Source: a virus
Direction: 5' to 3' (one strand)
Length of the DNA stretch: 53,013 bases
Virus record (IMG/VR): IMGVR_UViG_3300032086_003020
Coordinates: 1 to 53,013 of that record
Position 1 is the stretch's first letter. Every line of letters starts with the position of its first letter. Position numbers and translations under genes: made by a program. The notes under the pieces were generated by a model, which was not told where the DNA came from, did not search any database, and saw nothing but the letters and a program-made list of their open reading frames with translations. Positions 22,943 to 32,659 of this stretch are shown here, piece after piece.

Positions 22943-23879
22943 TTCTAAAATTTACGTTGCAGGTCATAACGGACTTGTAGGATCTGCAATTGTACGAAAA
23001 CTACGAGCAGAAGGATATAATAATCTTCTTTTGATTCCTAGTAGTGAATGTGATCTTCGTGACAAGGAAGCAGTAGAAAATCTATTTTCTATTCATCAAC
23101 CCGATTACGTTATCCTTGCAGCTGCAAAGGTTGGTGGAATCCTTGGTAACAAACATTACAAGGGTGAGATGATCTATGACAATCTGATGATTCAGAATAA
23201 TGTCATTGATACTGCATATCGTTCTGGAGTTAAGAAACTTCTTTTCCTTGGTTCTTCTTGCATCTATCCAAAGCATTGTAATCTTCCAATCAAAGAAGAT
23301 TATCTAATGACTGGTTTGCTAGAACCAACTAATGACTCATATGCAGTAGCAAAGATTGCTGGAATTAAGATGTGCCAGGCATATAATGAACAGTATGGAT
23401 TCAATGCCATTAGTGCAATGCCTTGCAATCTTTATGGAATTAATGATAATTTCCATCCAGAGAAGTCTCATGTTCTTCCTGGACTGATTCGTAGGTTTCA
23501 TGAAGCAAAAGAGCAGAACTTACCAACAGTGACATGCTGGGGTGATGGATCACCACTTCGTGAGTTTTTATTTGTAGATGATCTAGCAGATGCTTGTGTC
23601 TATCTAATGAATAATTATCACAACTCTCAGGAGATCGTGAATGTTGGTACTGGTGATGAAATTAGTATTCGTGAACTCGCAGAAACTATTGCTGATGTAG
23701 TTGGATATGAAGGTCTCATTATGTGGGATACTGAAAAACCAAATGGTACTATGCGTAAAGTGATGGATGTGTCTCGTATCAAGTCAACAGGATGGGAACC
23801 AAAAGTAAGTATCCGTAAAGGTATTGAACTTACATATGAATGGTTCAAAGAAAATGTAGACTCAGTTCGTGGAGGTTGA
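22932..23879 (+). CDS. fcl: GDP-L-fucose synthase
   Basis: A 315-residue epimerase/reductase (WcaG/Fcl family) that turns the product of Gmd into GDP-L-fucose using NADPH. N-terminal dinucleotide fold [19 protein letters not shown], catalytic SSCIYP (about 108-113) and Y-x-x-x-K (SYAVAKIAG). The start is placed at ATG 22932, overlapping gmd, rather than the longer frame from 22914. Together with gmd it completes a two-step pathway. Confidence 0.96.
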   Translation: MDSDSKIYVAGHNGLVGSAIVRKLRAEGYNNLLLIPSSECDLRDKEAVENLFSIHQPDYVILAAAKVGGILGNKHYKGEMIYDNLMIQNNVIDTAYRSGVKKLLFLGSSCIYPKHCNLPIKEDYLMTGLLEPTNDSYAVAKIAGIKMCQAYNEQYGFNAISAMPCNLYGINDNFHPEKSHVLPGLIRRFHEAKEQNLPTVTCWGDGSPLREFLFVDDLADACVYLMNNYHNSQEIVNVGTGDEISIRELAETIADVVGYEGLIMWDTEKPNGTMRKVMDVSRIKSTGWEPKVSIRKGIELTYEWFKENVDSVRGG

Positions 23880-23881
23880 TA

Positions 23882-24733
23882 GTGTTTTTAGTTGCAACTA
23901 CAAGGTCTTTACTATATGTTCGTGAAGACAATGTAATCACTCCTGTTGATCGTGGTAAAGGTCTTTATTATGGTTTAGCAAAGCACTTTGGTAAGTATTA
24001 TGTTGCTTGCCGTAATAGTGATCCGACTAATACTAATAATTTTATCCCACCAGAACAGGAAGTTGGAGATATTATTGTATTAGATAATAAACTACGAGCA
24101 GAAACTATTCTTCAACCAGAAGATTTTAAATTACAAGATCTTCACGGTATTGGATTCTGGAATGGAAAACTTCTCTGCACGTCAAGTTATGGTGATTATA
24201 TTGCGATCTATGATGGAGAAAGATGGGATCGTTGGCAACCAATTCCACCACGACGTAATTGTAGTTACCGAGATAGTCATCACCTAAACACAGTTTATGG
24301 AACTGACAATCGTTTGTACATCCTTGCACATAATTGGGATAACGGTAGTTTCATTCTTGAGTTTGATGGTATTGGACAACCTCCACGTCAGATCCATAGT
24401 AATATGGGTATTCAATGTCATGATTTATGGTTGCATAAAGGTGATGTTTATACTCTAAGTTCTAAGGAAGGATGTGTACGATCTACTAGTGGTTTTGTAA
24501 AAGATCTTGGTGGATGGGTCCGTGGTTTTGCCCAGGTAGACGATCATTTTTGGGTAGGTGTTTCACCAACTGCAAAGAGAAATGACAGAGCATTTGGTGA
24601 TGGACTTATTCGTAAGTATGATGAGAACTGGAATCAAGTTGATGAACTTGTTCTAGAAGATGAGGGTCAAGTTTTAGCAATCCTTGATATTGGACGCAAG
24701 GCATCAAATCCACAACTAGCAATGCTATCATGA
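23882..24733 (+). CDS. predicted beta-propeller-like protein, 283 aa
   Basis: The GTG at 23882 is the likely start (MFLVATTRSLLYVRE), just after the fcl stop; the frame open from 23840 lies inside fcl. The protein has repeated blade-like segments: LHGIGFWNGKLLCTSSYGD, HHLNTVYGTDNRLYILAHNW and CHDLWLHKGDVYTLSSKEG. I see no catalytic motif. Embedded in the glycan cassette, it may bind or modify sugars. Its stop overlaps the next ATG. Confidence 0.68.
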   Translation: MFLVATTRSLLYVREDNVITPVDRGKGLYYGLAKHFGKYYVACRNSDPTNTNNFIPPEQEVGDIIVLDNKLRAETILQPEDFKLQDLHGIGFWNGKLLCTSSYGDYIAIYDGERWDRWQPIPPRRNCSYRDSHHLNTVYGTDNRLYILAHNWDNGSFILEFDGIGQPPRQIHSNMGIQCHDLWLHKGDVYTLSSKEGCVRSTSGFVKDLGGWVRGFAQVDDHFWVGVSPTAKRNDRAFGDGLIRKYDENWNQVDELVLEDEGQVLAILDIGRKASNPQLAMLS

Positions 24734-25599
24734 AGATTTATATTTGGGGGCACAAACTCCACGAACACACTCATAGCTACATTCATAGTTCTTATTACAA
24801 GGCATTTGAAAATCTTGGTCATGAAGTTTATTGGATTGACTCAAGAGATGATTTAAACCAGTATGATTTCAGTGATTCTATTTTCTTTACTGAAAATTCT
24901 GTAAAAAATGGAATGCCTCTCCGTAAAGATTGTAAATATATCACGCATCACATTGATACTGAATATCTAACCGATGCTGGTGTTCCTTATGAAAATGTTC
25001 TTAGGTTGGGAAATTATCTACCTAGTCTAGAGATTCATGAGAAAGTAGATCATCTTGCATATTGGGATCAGTCTACTCGTACTTTGTATCAAACTTGGGG
25101 AACAGATCTACTTCCTCACGAAATTGATGAAGATAATCCTGCAAGGTTTAACTGGAGCAATAAAGATTTGCATTATGTTGGAATGCTTTATGAGCAAGGA
25201 CCTTGGTGGGCACAATCTTTTGCAGATATTATTCATGAAAAGAATAAAGTATCATTCAGAGTTTTTACTCAGAATGCATCTGATGAAGAGAATAGAAATC
25301 TAATCAGAACTTCGTTCTTATGTCCTGACTTTAGAAGTGATTGGCACTTGCAATGTGGATATATTCCGTGTAGAATATTCAAGAATATAAGTTATGGTAG
25401 GATCACAGGAACAAACTCACCATTTGTAAAACGTGCATTTGGTGATTATGTTGCATATGGTGGAACACCAGATACATTATATGATAATCTTCTACATGCA
25501 GATATGAATGGGAAGATTGATATTAGAGAAGCAATGCTTTTTGTAAAAGAAAATCATACCTTTGTTAACAGAGTCAATAATATTCTGAAGTTCTTATGA
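24730..25599 (+). CDS. glycosyltransferase-like protein (GT-B type), 289 aa
   Basis: Begins MKIYIWGHKLHEHTHSYIHS, a first Rossmann strand. A C-terminal half with CGYIPCRIFKNISYGRITGT and AFGDYVAYG resembles the donor-binding region of CgeB/GT-B glycosyltransferases. A distant member; donor and acceptor are not evident. Four-base overlaps on both sides place it in a coupled chain between the fucose-synthesis genes and the fucosyltransferase. Confidence 0.65.
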   Translation: MKIYIWGHKLHEHTHSYIHSSYYKAFENLGHEVYWIDSRDDLNQYDFSDSIFFTENSVKNGMPLRKDCKYITHHIDTEYLTDAGVPYENVLRLGNYLPSLEIHEKVDHLAYWDQSTRTLYQTWGTDLLPHEIDEDNPARFNWSNKDLHYVGMLYEQGPWWAQSFADIIHEKNKVSFRVFTQNASDEENRNLIRTSFLCPDFRSDWHLQCGYIPCRIFKNISYGRITGTNSPFVKRAFGDYVAYGGTPDTLYDNLLHADMNGKIDIREAMLFVKENHTFVNRVNNILKFL

Positions 25600-26384
25600 T
25601 CGGTTTTAATCACCTTGGCCAGCACGGAAGACTTGGCAATCAAATGTTTCAATATGCTGCACTACGTGGTATTGCTGCAGCACGTGGATATGACTTTGCA
25701 ATTCCTCAATCTAATTTTGAAGATGAGTGGAAAGATCATCAATTATTTGAAACCTTTAAGATGCCTCACAGTAAAAACCGTGGGTATCAACTACAACCAC
25801 AGTATTATCAAGAGAAGCAATTTCACTATGATCAGACATATGTAGATAATTGTCCAGATCAAGTATGTCTATTTGGATATTTTCAAACAGAACGGTACTT
25901 TGAGCACATTGCTGATAGTATTCGTGAAGACTTCACTTTTAAAGATTATATCGTAGAAACTTGTCAAGGTTTTATTGATCAAGTAAACAATCCTATCGCA
26001 CTTCATGTTCGTAGGACTGATTATGTTACTAAATCAAAGGATCATCCACCTTGTGGTCTTGAATATTATCAAAAAGCATTGACACAATTTAAGAATACTA
26101 GAAATGTAATTGTATTTTCGGATGATCCAGAGTGGTGTAAGCAGCAAGAACTATTTGAATCTGATAGGTTCCTAATTGCTGAGGGTAATGATAATCGTTA
26201 TGATATGTGTCTGATTTCAATGTGTGACGATTTTATCATTGCAAACTCATCTTTCTCATGGTGGGGTGCCTGGTTAGCAAATCGTGGAACTGTAATTGCA
26301 CCTTCTCGTTGGTTTGGTGATGATGGATACACTTCAAAAAATGATACCCGTGATATTATTCCTAGTAGATGGTGGAAACTATGA
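25596..26384 (+). CDS. GT11 alpha-1,2-fucosyltransferase-like
   Basis: 262 residues with GT11 signatures: N-terminal GRLGNQMFQYAALRGIA (about 11-27), the GDP-fucose-binding IALHVRRTDYV (about 130-140) and the late NSSFSWWGAWLA (about 228-239). It should use the GDP-fucose made by the gmd/fcl products encoded 2 kb upstream. Host LPS or a phage-surface glycan is the likely acceptor. Confidence 0.92.
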   Translation: MIGFNHLGQHGRLGNQMFQYAALRGIAAARGYDFAIPQSNFEDEWKDHQLFETFKMPHSKNRGYQLQPQYYQEKQFHYDQTYVDNCPDQVCLFGYFQTERYFEHIADSIREDFTFKDYIVETCQGFIDQVNNPIALHVRRTDYVTKSKDHPPCGLEYYQKALTQFKNTRNVIVFSDDPEWCKQQELFESDRFLIAEGNDNRYDMCLISMCDDFIIANSSFSWWGAWLANRGTVIAPSRWFGDDGYTSKNDTRDIIPSRWWKL

Positions 26385-27133
26385 TTGATCTATCCGTTGC
26401 TATTCCTACCTATGAAATGGGTGGTGTAGGACCAGACTACCTCAGAGAACTATTTGCAAGTATTGCAAAGCAAACATTCAAAAACTTTGAAGTTTGTATC
26501 TCAGATCATTCTAAGGATGATTCTACTCTAGAAGTATGTGAAGAGTATTCTCAAGATTTCACTATTCAATACTTCAAAAATGTAGAGGATCGTGGTAATG
26601 GACCAGCTAATACAAACTCAGCAGTTGAGATGTGTTCTGGTCAATATACCAAACTTATTTTCTCTGATGATTTATTCATCAATGATAATGCTTTTGAATT
26701 AATTGTTAGGACCTTTGATGCTACTGATTGTGATTGGTTGTTCAATGGTTTTAAACATACTTCTGATGGGAGAAACTTTGTAAGACCAATGGTTCCTCGT
26801 TGGACTGATATGATGTTGGAGGGTAGAAATCTCCTTGGTTCTCCTTCTTGTGTTGCCTTTAAGACTGATAAATTTGTGGGATTTGATTCTAAACTAAAAC
26901 TACTGATGGATACCGATTTCTATCATCGGATGCGTTGTGAGAATGGTGCTCCTGGATTGATTGAAGATTATCTTATTGCTAATCGTGAGCATCCGAATAG
27001 AATTAGTTCTGCCAACGTTGATTACAACTATAGGTTTGATCATCCAGAAGGATCTTGGATTGTAAATAAGGAAGAACTTGATTACGTTCTAGAGAAAAAC
27101 AAAAACAATACATACCAAAATGAGAAAGATTGA
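26381..27133 (+). CDS. family 2 glycosyltransferase
   Basis: A 250-residue GT-A enzyme. N-terminal LSVAIPTYEMGG then FEVCISDHSKDDST is the nucleotide-sugar-binding part; LIFSDDLFIND (about 90-100) supplies a DxD-like motif, and LLMDTDFYHRM is a GT2-type acceptor motif. ATG 26381 overlaps the GT11 stop. A nonprocessive transferase adding one sugar is the simplest reading. Confidence 0.88.
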   Translation: MIDLSVAIPTYEMGGVGPDYLRELFASIAKQTFKNFEVCISDHSKDDSTLEVCEEYSQDFTIQYFKNVEDRGNGPANTNSAVEMCSGQYTKLIFSDDLFINDNAFELIVRTFDATDCDWLFNGFKHTSDGRNFVRPMVPRWTDMMLEGRNLLGSPSCVAFKTDKFVGFDSKLKLLMDTDFYHRMRCENGAPGLIEDYLIANREHPNRISSANVDYNYRFDHPEGSWIVNKEELDYVLEKNKNNTYQNEKD

Positions 27134-27959
27134 TCTATCTAATGCAACTTTTATCGTCCCTATCAGATTAGAATCTGAGGATCGATTGCGAAATGTAATT
27201 ACAAGTTTGTGTTATATTCTTGCAAACTTCAAAACAAACGTAATAGTTCATGAAGTTGATTCCGAGTCTGTGTTTGCAGAAAGTGCTCTGCCACAGATTA
27301 CGGAATTTCTTGATGGAGATGTAGAAGGTCTTAAGCATATTTTTGAAGAATCTGATTCACCATCATTTCATAGACAGAGAGTTCTCAATGATATGATTAT
27401 GATGTCAACTACTAAAGTAGTTGTGAATTATGATTGTGATATTATTCTTCCTAGGGAGACGTATCAACATGCATATGAGATTATTAATAATGACCATGCA
27501 GATGTAATCTATCCTTATGGTGATGGCAATTGGCAATATCAGGTTTTTGCTGATGATGAATTGGTTACGGAATTCCTTACCAATGAATTCGACGTTAGAA
27601 TCCTAAATAAGAAATCAAAAGTCTATATGTCCAAATATGGATTTTGTCAATTCTTCAATAGAGATGTCTACATTGAAGGTGGATTAGAGAATGAAAACTT
27701 CGTAGCATATGCTCCAGAAGATGTAGAAAGATATCATAGATTTACAACTCTTGGTTATAGGGTTGGCAGAGTTCCTGATTGGGTGTATCATTTGGAACAT
27801 GCCAGAACTCCAAATTCATGGGTCAATAATCCACACATGCAAAAGAATAATGCAGAGTGGGAAAATATACAAAAGATGTCACCCGTTGAGTTAAGAGAGT
27901 ATATCACTAGTCAGGAGTATTACAAAAAAAGGTTATGTCAGATAAAAGAATCGCAGTAA
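27120..27959 (+). CDS. GT-A glycosyltransferase, galactosyltransferase-like
   Basis: 279 residues. ATFIVPIRLESEDRLRNVI opens a GT-A fold, NYDCDIILP is its DxD-type motif, and AYAPEDVERYHRFTTLGYRV followed by VYHLEHAR is the acceptor/metal region seen in chondroitin-type and beta-galactosyltransferases (ED and HxxH). Overlaps both neighbours by 14-25 bases. Confidence 0.83.
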   Translation: MRKIDLSNATFIVPIRLESEDRLRNVITSLCYILANFKTNVIVHEVDSESVFAESALPQITEFLDGDVEGLKHIFEESDSPSFHRQRVLNDMIMMSTTKVVVNYDCDIILPRETYQHAYEIINNDHADVIYPYGDGNWQYQVFADDELVTEFLTNEFDVRILNKKSKVYMSKYGFCQFFNRDVYIEGGLENENFVAYAPEDVERYHRFTTLGYRVGRVPDWVYHLEHARTPNSWVNNPHMQKNNAEWENIQKMSPVELREYITSQEYYKKRLCQIKESQ

Positions 27960-28627
27960 TTACGTCATCAATCGGATCTAATCAACTGATTAGTCCACAA
28001 AAATGGATGCATAAAGTTGATTATCATGCCTTTGTAGAGCCACAATATCTGCATATTGGTGATATGTGGATTCGTCATGAGTATATCAGTTTCTCTTTAG
28101 ATCCAAAGTATAAGAACAGAAGGGATGCGAAGATCTATAAAGTTTGTCCTCATCTGTTTGTACCTGGTTATGAGTATTATATTTGGATGGACTCTACACA
28201 TATCTTAGAAGCAGATCCTGAAGAATTGATTGAAAAATACTTGAAAGGATCTGACATTGCTGTATTTAAACATCCAGAAAGAGATTGTGTTTATGAAGAA
28301 GGTAATCTTGTAAAACAAATTGGATTTGATCATCCTAACTTAGTAGAAGATCAACTTGACTTCTATAGAGAGATGGGTTATCCTTATCATAATGGGTTGT
28401 ATGAACTTCCCGTTAGAGTGCAAAGAAATAATGAACGGACACAGCAACTTGGTTTAATGTGGTGGGAACAGATTTGCATGTTCTCTTCAAGAGATCAAAT
28501 TAGTTTCCCGTTTGTTTGTCATCAACTAAATATCAAACCAAATATCATTCCTGGGAGAGCAAACACTATCCGAGGAAATGATTTTATTCCACAAGTAGTC
28601 AGTTCTCATCATAGCCGAGTTGGATAA
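27935..28627 (+). CDS. TOD1/MUCI70-like (DUF616) glycosyltransferase
   Basis: 230 residues with the DUF616 pattern: RDAKIYKVCPHLFVPGYEYY, then IWMDSTHILEADPEELIEKY (a D-x-x-H/D metal motif) and IAVFKHPERDCVYEE. Members act as GT8-like transferases. It starts inside the preceding gene and overlaps the amidotransferase start by one base, continuing the coupled chain. Confidence 0.8.
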   Translation: MSDKRIAVITSSIGSNQLISPQKWMHKVDYHAFVEPQYLHIGDMWIRHEYISFSLDPKYKNRRDAKIYKVCPHLFVPGYEYYIWMDSTHILEADPEELIEKYLKGSDIAVFKHPERDCVYEEGNLVKQIGFDHPNLVEDQLDFYREMGYPYHNGLYELPVRVQRNNERTQQLGLMWWEQICMFSSRDQISFPFVCHQLNIKPNIIPGRANTIRGNDFIPQVVSSHHSRVG

Positions 28628-29949
28628 TGTGTAGTTTTCTTTTTACTGATGTTGATGTAAATGATTTTGATTACACAAATCATTACATGAGATTTCGTGG
28701 TCCTGATGCCACAAATAGTATTCAAGTTAATGAGTACACAATTGCTCATAATATTCTCTCAATTACTGGAGAGTTTACACCACAACCGTTTGTAGATCAT
28801 GATGACGAGATTGTATGTGTCTATAACGGACAGATCTATAATTATGATGACTTTGGTGACTTTGGGTCTGATGGTGAATGCATTATTCCAACATATAAAA
28901 AGTTTGGTGAACGTGCATTTGTTACACTAGATGGTGAATTTGCTATCGTCCTAGCAGATTTTAAAAACAATCGTTTGCATCTTGTTACTGATCCCTTCGC
29001 AACCAAACCATTATGGTATGGTATTGAAGCTGGTCGTATTGCTGTAGCAAGTTATGAGTCTGCTGTTAAATCATTGGGAATCAAAGCAACTAAGTTAGAA
29101 GCAAATACTATTCTAACTCTTGAACTTGATTCAAAGGCATTTGTAAATTCTATCAGAACATATGAGTTTGTTCTGCATCAATTTAATGATTCTTTTGATG
29201 GATGGATTCGTGCATTTGAAGAATCTGTTCGTAAGAGAACCAGAGGTATTCGTGAGAAAGTATTCATTGGGTTGTCCAGTGGATATGATAGTGGTGGAAT
29301 TGCTTGTGAACTGAATAAGCAGAACGTTCCTTACAAAGCATATACAGTTGTTGGTCATGAGGACCAGGATGTGCTTCGTAAGAGATATGAAATGTTTAAT
29401 TCAAATTCTTGTGGTGTACATCTTCAAGATAATCGTTGGGCATACAAAGATTACATTAATAAAAATGTAGAAGAGTTTAAGTATCGTATCTACTCTTCTA
29501 GTAGTGATTACAATGAGTTCAATACTAGACTGCAGGATGACAATGGATCTTGTGGTCTTTCTATGATTTGTGACAATGCTCGCAAAGAAGGACATAAGAT
29601 CTATCTCTCAGGGTCTGGGTCGGATGAAATCTTCTCTGACTATGGATTTAATGGTGAGAAGAAGTTCCTGCATAGTAATTTTGGTGGACTGTTCCCTGAA
29701 GATTTGGCAACTATCTTCCCTTGGGCTTCATTTTATGGAAGCACTATGGTATCATATCTTGCGAAGGAAGAGTATGTTGCTGGTTCCTATGGTATAGAAA
29801 CACGTTATCCATATTTGGATAAATACGTCGTACAAGAATTCCTGTCACTGACTCATACATTAAAGAATTCAAAGTATAAGTCTGTGCTTGATGAGTATCT
29901 GACTAGATCAAATTATCCATTTGAAAAAAATATTAAGAGAGGTTTTTGA
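28627..29949 (+). CDS. asparagine-synthetase-like glutamine amidotransferase
   Basis: 440 residues. N-terminal class II glutaminase with nucleophile C2, RGPD (24-27), VYNGQIYNY (65-73) and LDGEFAIVLAD. The C-terminal ATP-pyrophosphatase domain has the PP-loop SSGYDSG (217-223) and SGSGSDEIFSDYG. AsnB is usually about 550 residues, so this is a short version. In sugar clusters such enzymes amidate uronic acids or other acceptors; here the acceptor is unknown. A free asparagine-supply role is the alternative. Confidence 0.87.
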   Translation: MCSFLFTDVDVNDFDYTNHYMRFRGPDATNSIQVNEYTIAHNILSITGEFTPQPFVDHDDEIVCVYNGQIYNYDDFGDFGSDGECIIPTYKKFGERAFVTLDGEFAIVLADFKNNRLHLVTDPFATKPLWYGIEAGRIAVASYESAVKSLGIKATKLEANTILTLELDSKAFVNSIRTYEFVLHQFNDSFDGWIRAFEESVRKRTRGIREKVFIGLSSGYDSGGIACELNKQNVPYKAYTVVGHEDQDVLRKRYEMFNSNSCGVHLQDNRWAYKDYINKNVEEFKYRIYSSSSDYNEFNTRLQDDNGSCGLSMICDNARKEGHKIYLSGSGSDEIFSDYGFNGEKKFLHSNFGGLFPEDLATIFPWASFYGSTMVSYLAKEEYVAGSYGIETRYPYLDKYVVQEFLSLTHTLKNSKYKSVLDEYLTRSNYPFEKNIKRGF

Positions 29950-30494
29950 TGTCGTCCACATTATCTAAAGAAGTTCTTCTAAAGCATAAGAAGAATAATG
30001 TATTTGTAGAAACAGGAACACTTTGGGGTGATGGAGTCGCAGTTGCTCTAGAGTGTGGTTACGATAAGGTCATTAGTATAGAGATTGACCCCGATCGAGT
30101 CGCAGCAAACTCTGAAAGGTTTGCTGACGAGATTGCAGAGGGTCGTGTGGAATTGGTTGAGGGTGACACCTTTGATGTCTTTGAGGGCATTGTGGAGGGT
30201 CTTGAGGAACCAGCAACGTTCTGGTTAGATGCTCACTGGGATAATGATGGAGCACCAATCGGTGAGTACAAGTGCCCACTTCCATTTGAACTTGATACGA
30301 TTGCAAAGAGTGATATCAGAACTCATACTTTGATGATTGATGATCGTAGACTATTTGGTGATCAAGGAAGCACTTGGGGTAATACTATTGATGAGAGTGC
30401 AATCTATGAGCAGATAACTGCGATTAATGGATCCTACTTCATTGCATATGAAGATGGTCACGTAGAGAATGATGTTATTGTTGCCTCTTGCTAA
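29949..30494 (+). CDS. class I SAM-dependent methyltransferase-like, 181 aa
   Basis: A Rossmann-type protein: VFVETGTLWGDGVAVALECG is motif I and KVISIEIDPDR the acidic loop after strand 2, followed by VELVEGDTFD and FWLDAHWDNDG. The start is the ATG overlapping the amidotransferase stop; the TTG three bases upstream is ignored. Probably methylates a sugar of the glycan built by neighbouring genes. Confidence 0.75.
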   Translation: MSSTLSKEVLLKHKKNNVFVETGTLWGDGVAVALECGYDKVISIEIDPDRVAANSERFADEIAEGRVELVEGDTFDVFEGIVEGLEEPATFWLDAHWDNDGAPIGEYKCPLPFELDTIAKSDIRTHTLMIDDRRLFGDQGSTWGNTIDESAIYEQITAINGSYFIAYEDGHVENDVIVASC

Positions 30495-30496
30495 TT

Positions 30497-31297
30497 ATGA
30501 ATTACAATGTGTTTACTACGGCTAACAAGTCGTACTTTCCTTTTGTTGATGTACTTGTAAATTCTTTAACCGAGAATTGCCCAAATCTCAAACGAATTTA
30601 TATTGCAGATTGTGGTCTCGGTGAATATCGTAAGTATCTTCAGGGTAAAGATAATGTGTCTATCATGGACACAGATGTTATTGATGAATACTCTGGTGTC
30701 CATTCTGAAGGTTGGGTAAAAGCAACTCAACAGAAGACCAGAGTTCTGAGCAAACTCCTGACTATGATGGACTTTGAAGATCCACTCATCATGATTGATA
30801 GTGATGTATGCGTCTTAGAAGATCTAGCACAGGTCATTGATAATGAGTTTGATATGCAAGTGACTACAATGAATACTGGTGGTCATACCCGTGCTGATGG
30901 AATCTTTATCAGTGAGATTGCAAGTTTCTTAGTTATCAATAATTGTGATCTTGGTAGGTCTTTTGTTCTTAATTGGATTAAGCAGATGGAAGAGTTTGCT
31001 AAAAATGGAACTCCATTCCCTCACGAAACTCCTGCACTAAATATGACCTTGCAGAATAACAATCTACTTAAAGTTGGTTATCTAAAAGAATTGGAAGTTT
31101 GTGCGGATCAAGAGTTGACTTCTAACACTATTTCTATTCACTTTAAGAGCAATGGTTCCACAAAGGACAATCCTGTGGTAAACTTTGAGAGTAGAGTTAT
31201 GTCAGTCAACAATAGAACTAATAATGATCTTGAAGTTGACAAATACCTGAACGAAGAAATGTATGACCAATGGAGATCTGAATATGAAACTAACTGA
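30497..31297 (+). CDS. GT8-like glycosyltransferase, 266 aa
   Basis: Begins MNYNVFTTANKSYFPFVDVL. KLLTMMDFEDPLIMIDSDVC contains a DSD metal motif typical of GT-A enzymes. Middle and end resemble nucleotide-diphospho-sugar transferases with low similarity. ATG 30497 lies just after the upstream stop. Acceptor unknown. Confidence 0.7.
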   Translation: MNYNVFTTANKSYFPFVDVLVNSLTENCPNLKRIYIADCGLGEYRKYLQGKDNVSIMDTDVIDEYSGVHSEGWVKATQQKTRVLSKLLTMMDFEDPLIMIDSDVCVLEDLAQVIDNEFDMQVTTMNTGGHTRADGIFISEIASFLVINNCDLGRSFVLNWIKQMEEFAKNGTPFPHETPALNMTLQNNNLLKVGYLKELEVCADQELTSNTISIHFKSNGSTKDNPVVNFESRVMSVNNRTNNDLEVDKYLNEEMYDQWRSEYETN

Positions 31298-31871
31298 TAT
31301 TCATACACAATTTAAGACTGATAAGGGAACTGCTCATGATTATATTCCCTACTATGAGCAGACTTTTTCTGGCCGTAGAACAGAAAAATTAAACGTTCTT
31401 GAAATTGGTGTTCTTTTTGGCGGATCACTCAAGATGTGGGAACACTACTTTGAGAACTCCAACATATATGGTGTTGAAGATTTTTCTCAACAGGATGGGC
31501 AGTGGCACTATCAATATGAACCAGTAGATGGTGATGCTGTTATGGAGGATGTTAATAGTCATGAACGGATTACACTATTCAACTTTGATTGTGAAAATCT
31601 AAATCATATTCAGGAACACTTTGGTGATCTAAAATTTGACATTATTCTTGATGATGCAAATCATAAGTTGACTCAGCAGATGAAAAACTTTGAAAATTAC
31701 TTTCCATATCTAAATGATGGTGGAGTTTATATTTGCGAAGATGTTCAGACTGCAGAAACTGCTAAAGAACTTCGGGAGTTTATTTTAGAACTTTATCCTG
31801 ATAGGGAAGTGCATATTGTTGAGTGTGACTTAAATAAAAAGTCTGACGATCGATTAGTGGTGGTTGTATGA
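31284..31871 (+). CDS. class I methyltransferase, 195 aa (cephalosporin-hydroxylase/TylF-like)
   Basis: Begins MKLTDIHTQFKTDKGTAHDY, typical of sugar O-methyltransferases in polysaccharide clusters. Motif I is LNVLEIGVLFGGSLKMWEHY, followed by FDIILDDANHKLTQQM (DDxxH-like metal site). ATG 31284 has GGAG eight bases upstream; an earlier ATG at 31263 is in frame but less well placed. Likely methylates a hydroxyl on a sugar. Confidence 0.82.
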   Translation: MKLTDIHTQFKTDKGTAHDYIPYYEQTFSGRRTEKLNVLEIGVLFGGSLKMWEHYFENSNIYGVEDFSQQDGQWHYQYEPVDGDAVMEDVNSHERITLFNFDCENLNHIQEHFGDLKFDIILDDANHKLTQQMKNFENYFPYLNDGGVYICEDVQTAETAKELREFILELYPDREVHIVECDLNKKSDDRLVVVV

Positions 31872-32659
31872 GAACTTTAAACATCTATTGTGACGGTGGT
31901 TTTGGCAATCGTTATGGAACTTTGCTCGGCGGACTTGCTGTAGCAAATTACCATGAAATGCGTCCAGTTGTTATCTGGAGAGATACTTCTGCATGTCGTT
32001 TGCCATTTCATGAAATCTTCACGTCTGACATAGATGTGGTTGATAAACCACTACAGGATTTTTCTAGTAGTGTGCTTCTTATGCATGAAGATTTTATCCA
32101 AGGAGTTAAAAATTATAATATTAACTCCTTTGGTTCTATTGATGATCTTCCAGTGTCTAATTGTGGTTCATATGTTTACAATAATAATTGGATCCCTGAA
32201 TGGTTGAATGAGAATCTTGTTATTGAAGCAGGTAGACAGTTGAAGTTTGTAGATAAGATCAAAAACTTTTGCGATCAATACTGTAAGAAACATTCTATAA
32301 CACCATTTACTATTGGTATTCATTTGAGAGCAACAGATTTCAATACTTTTATTCCTAAGTTTGATAGAGAATATAAGTGGGTTGAAGGACAACCAGAAGA
32401 ATCATTCTTTGTTTTATCTGATGATCCGAATATTGAAAAGAAATTTAATAAACTCAAGAACGTAGTTGTTCGTATGAAAGAACATTACGTTGAAAAAGAA
32501 AATAAAGATGCTGGTTGGTGTGGAAACGTAGAAAGAACTTCTGAAAGTGTTATGGATGCTCTCATTGACTTGACAATTCTTTCTAAAACAAATATTATGG
32601 TAAACTCACCCAGTTCATTTTTGAAAACGGCTCTGTTATTACGCAAGATTAATGGATAA
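31868..32659 (+). CDS. fucosyltransferase-like protein (NodZ/FUT8 type), 263 aa
   Basis: N-terminal MRTLNIYCDGGFGNRYGTLL resembles the GDP-fucose enzymes' G-x-G-N motif. TIGIHLRATDF (about 149-159) matches the conserved H-x-R of alpha-1,6/GT11-like families, and MVNSPSSFLKTALLLRK is the terminal motif. A second fucose acceptor reaction is plausible, making two fucosyltransferases in the cassette. Internal promoter-like boxes near its 3' end serve the next gene. Confidence 0.72.
   Translation: MRTLNIYCDGGFGNRYGTLLGGLAVANYHEMRPVVIWRDTSACRLPFHEIFTSDIDVVDKPLQDFSSSVLLMHEDFIQGVKNYNINSFGSIDDLPVSNCGSYVYNNNWIPEWLNENLVIEAGRQLKFVDKIKNFCDQYCKKHSITPFTIGIHLRATDFNTFIPKFDREYKWVEGQPEESFFVLSDDPNIEKKFNKLKNVVVRMKEHYVEKENKDAGWCGNVERTSESVMDALIDLTILSKTNIMVNSPSSFLKTALLLRKING
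32570..32598 (+). promoter_or_regulatory. possible sigma70 promoter inside gene, ahead of GT25 gene
   Basis: TTGACA (32570-32575), 17 bases, TATTAT (32593-32598), about 54 bases before the GT25 ATG. Coding context means chance cannot be excluded. Confidence 0.45.
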
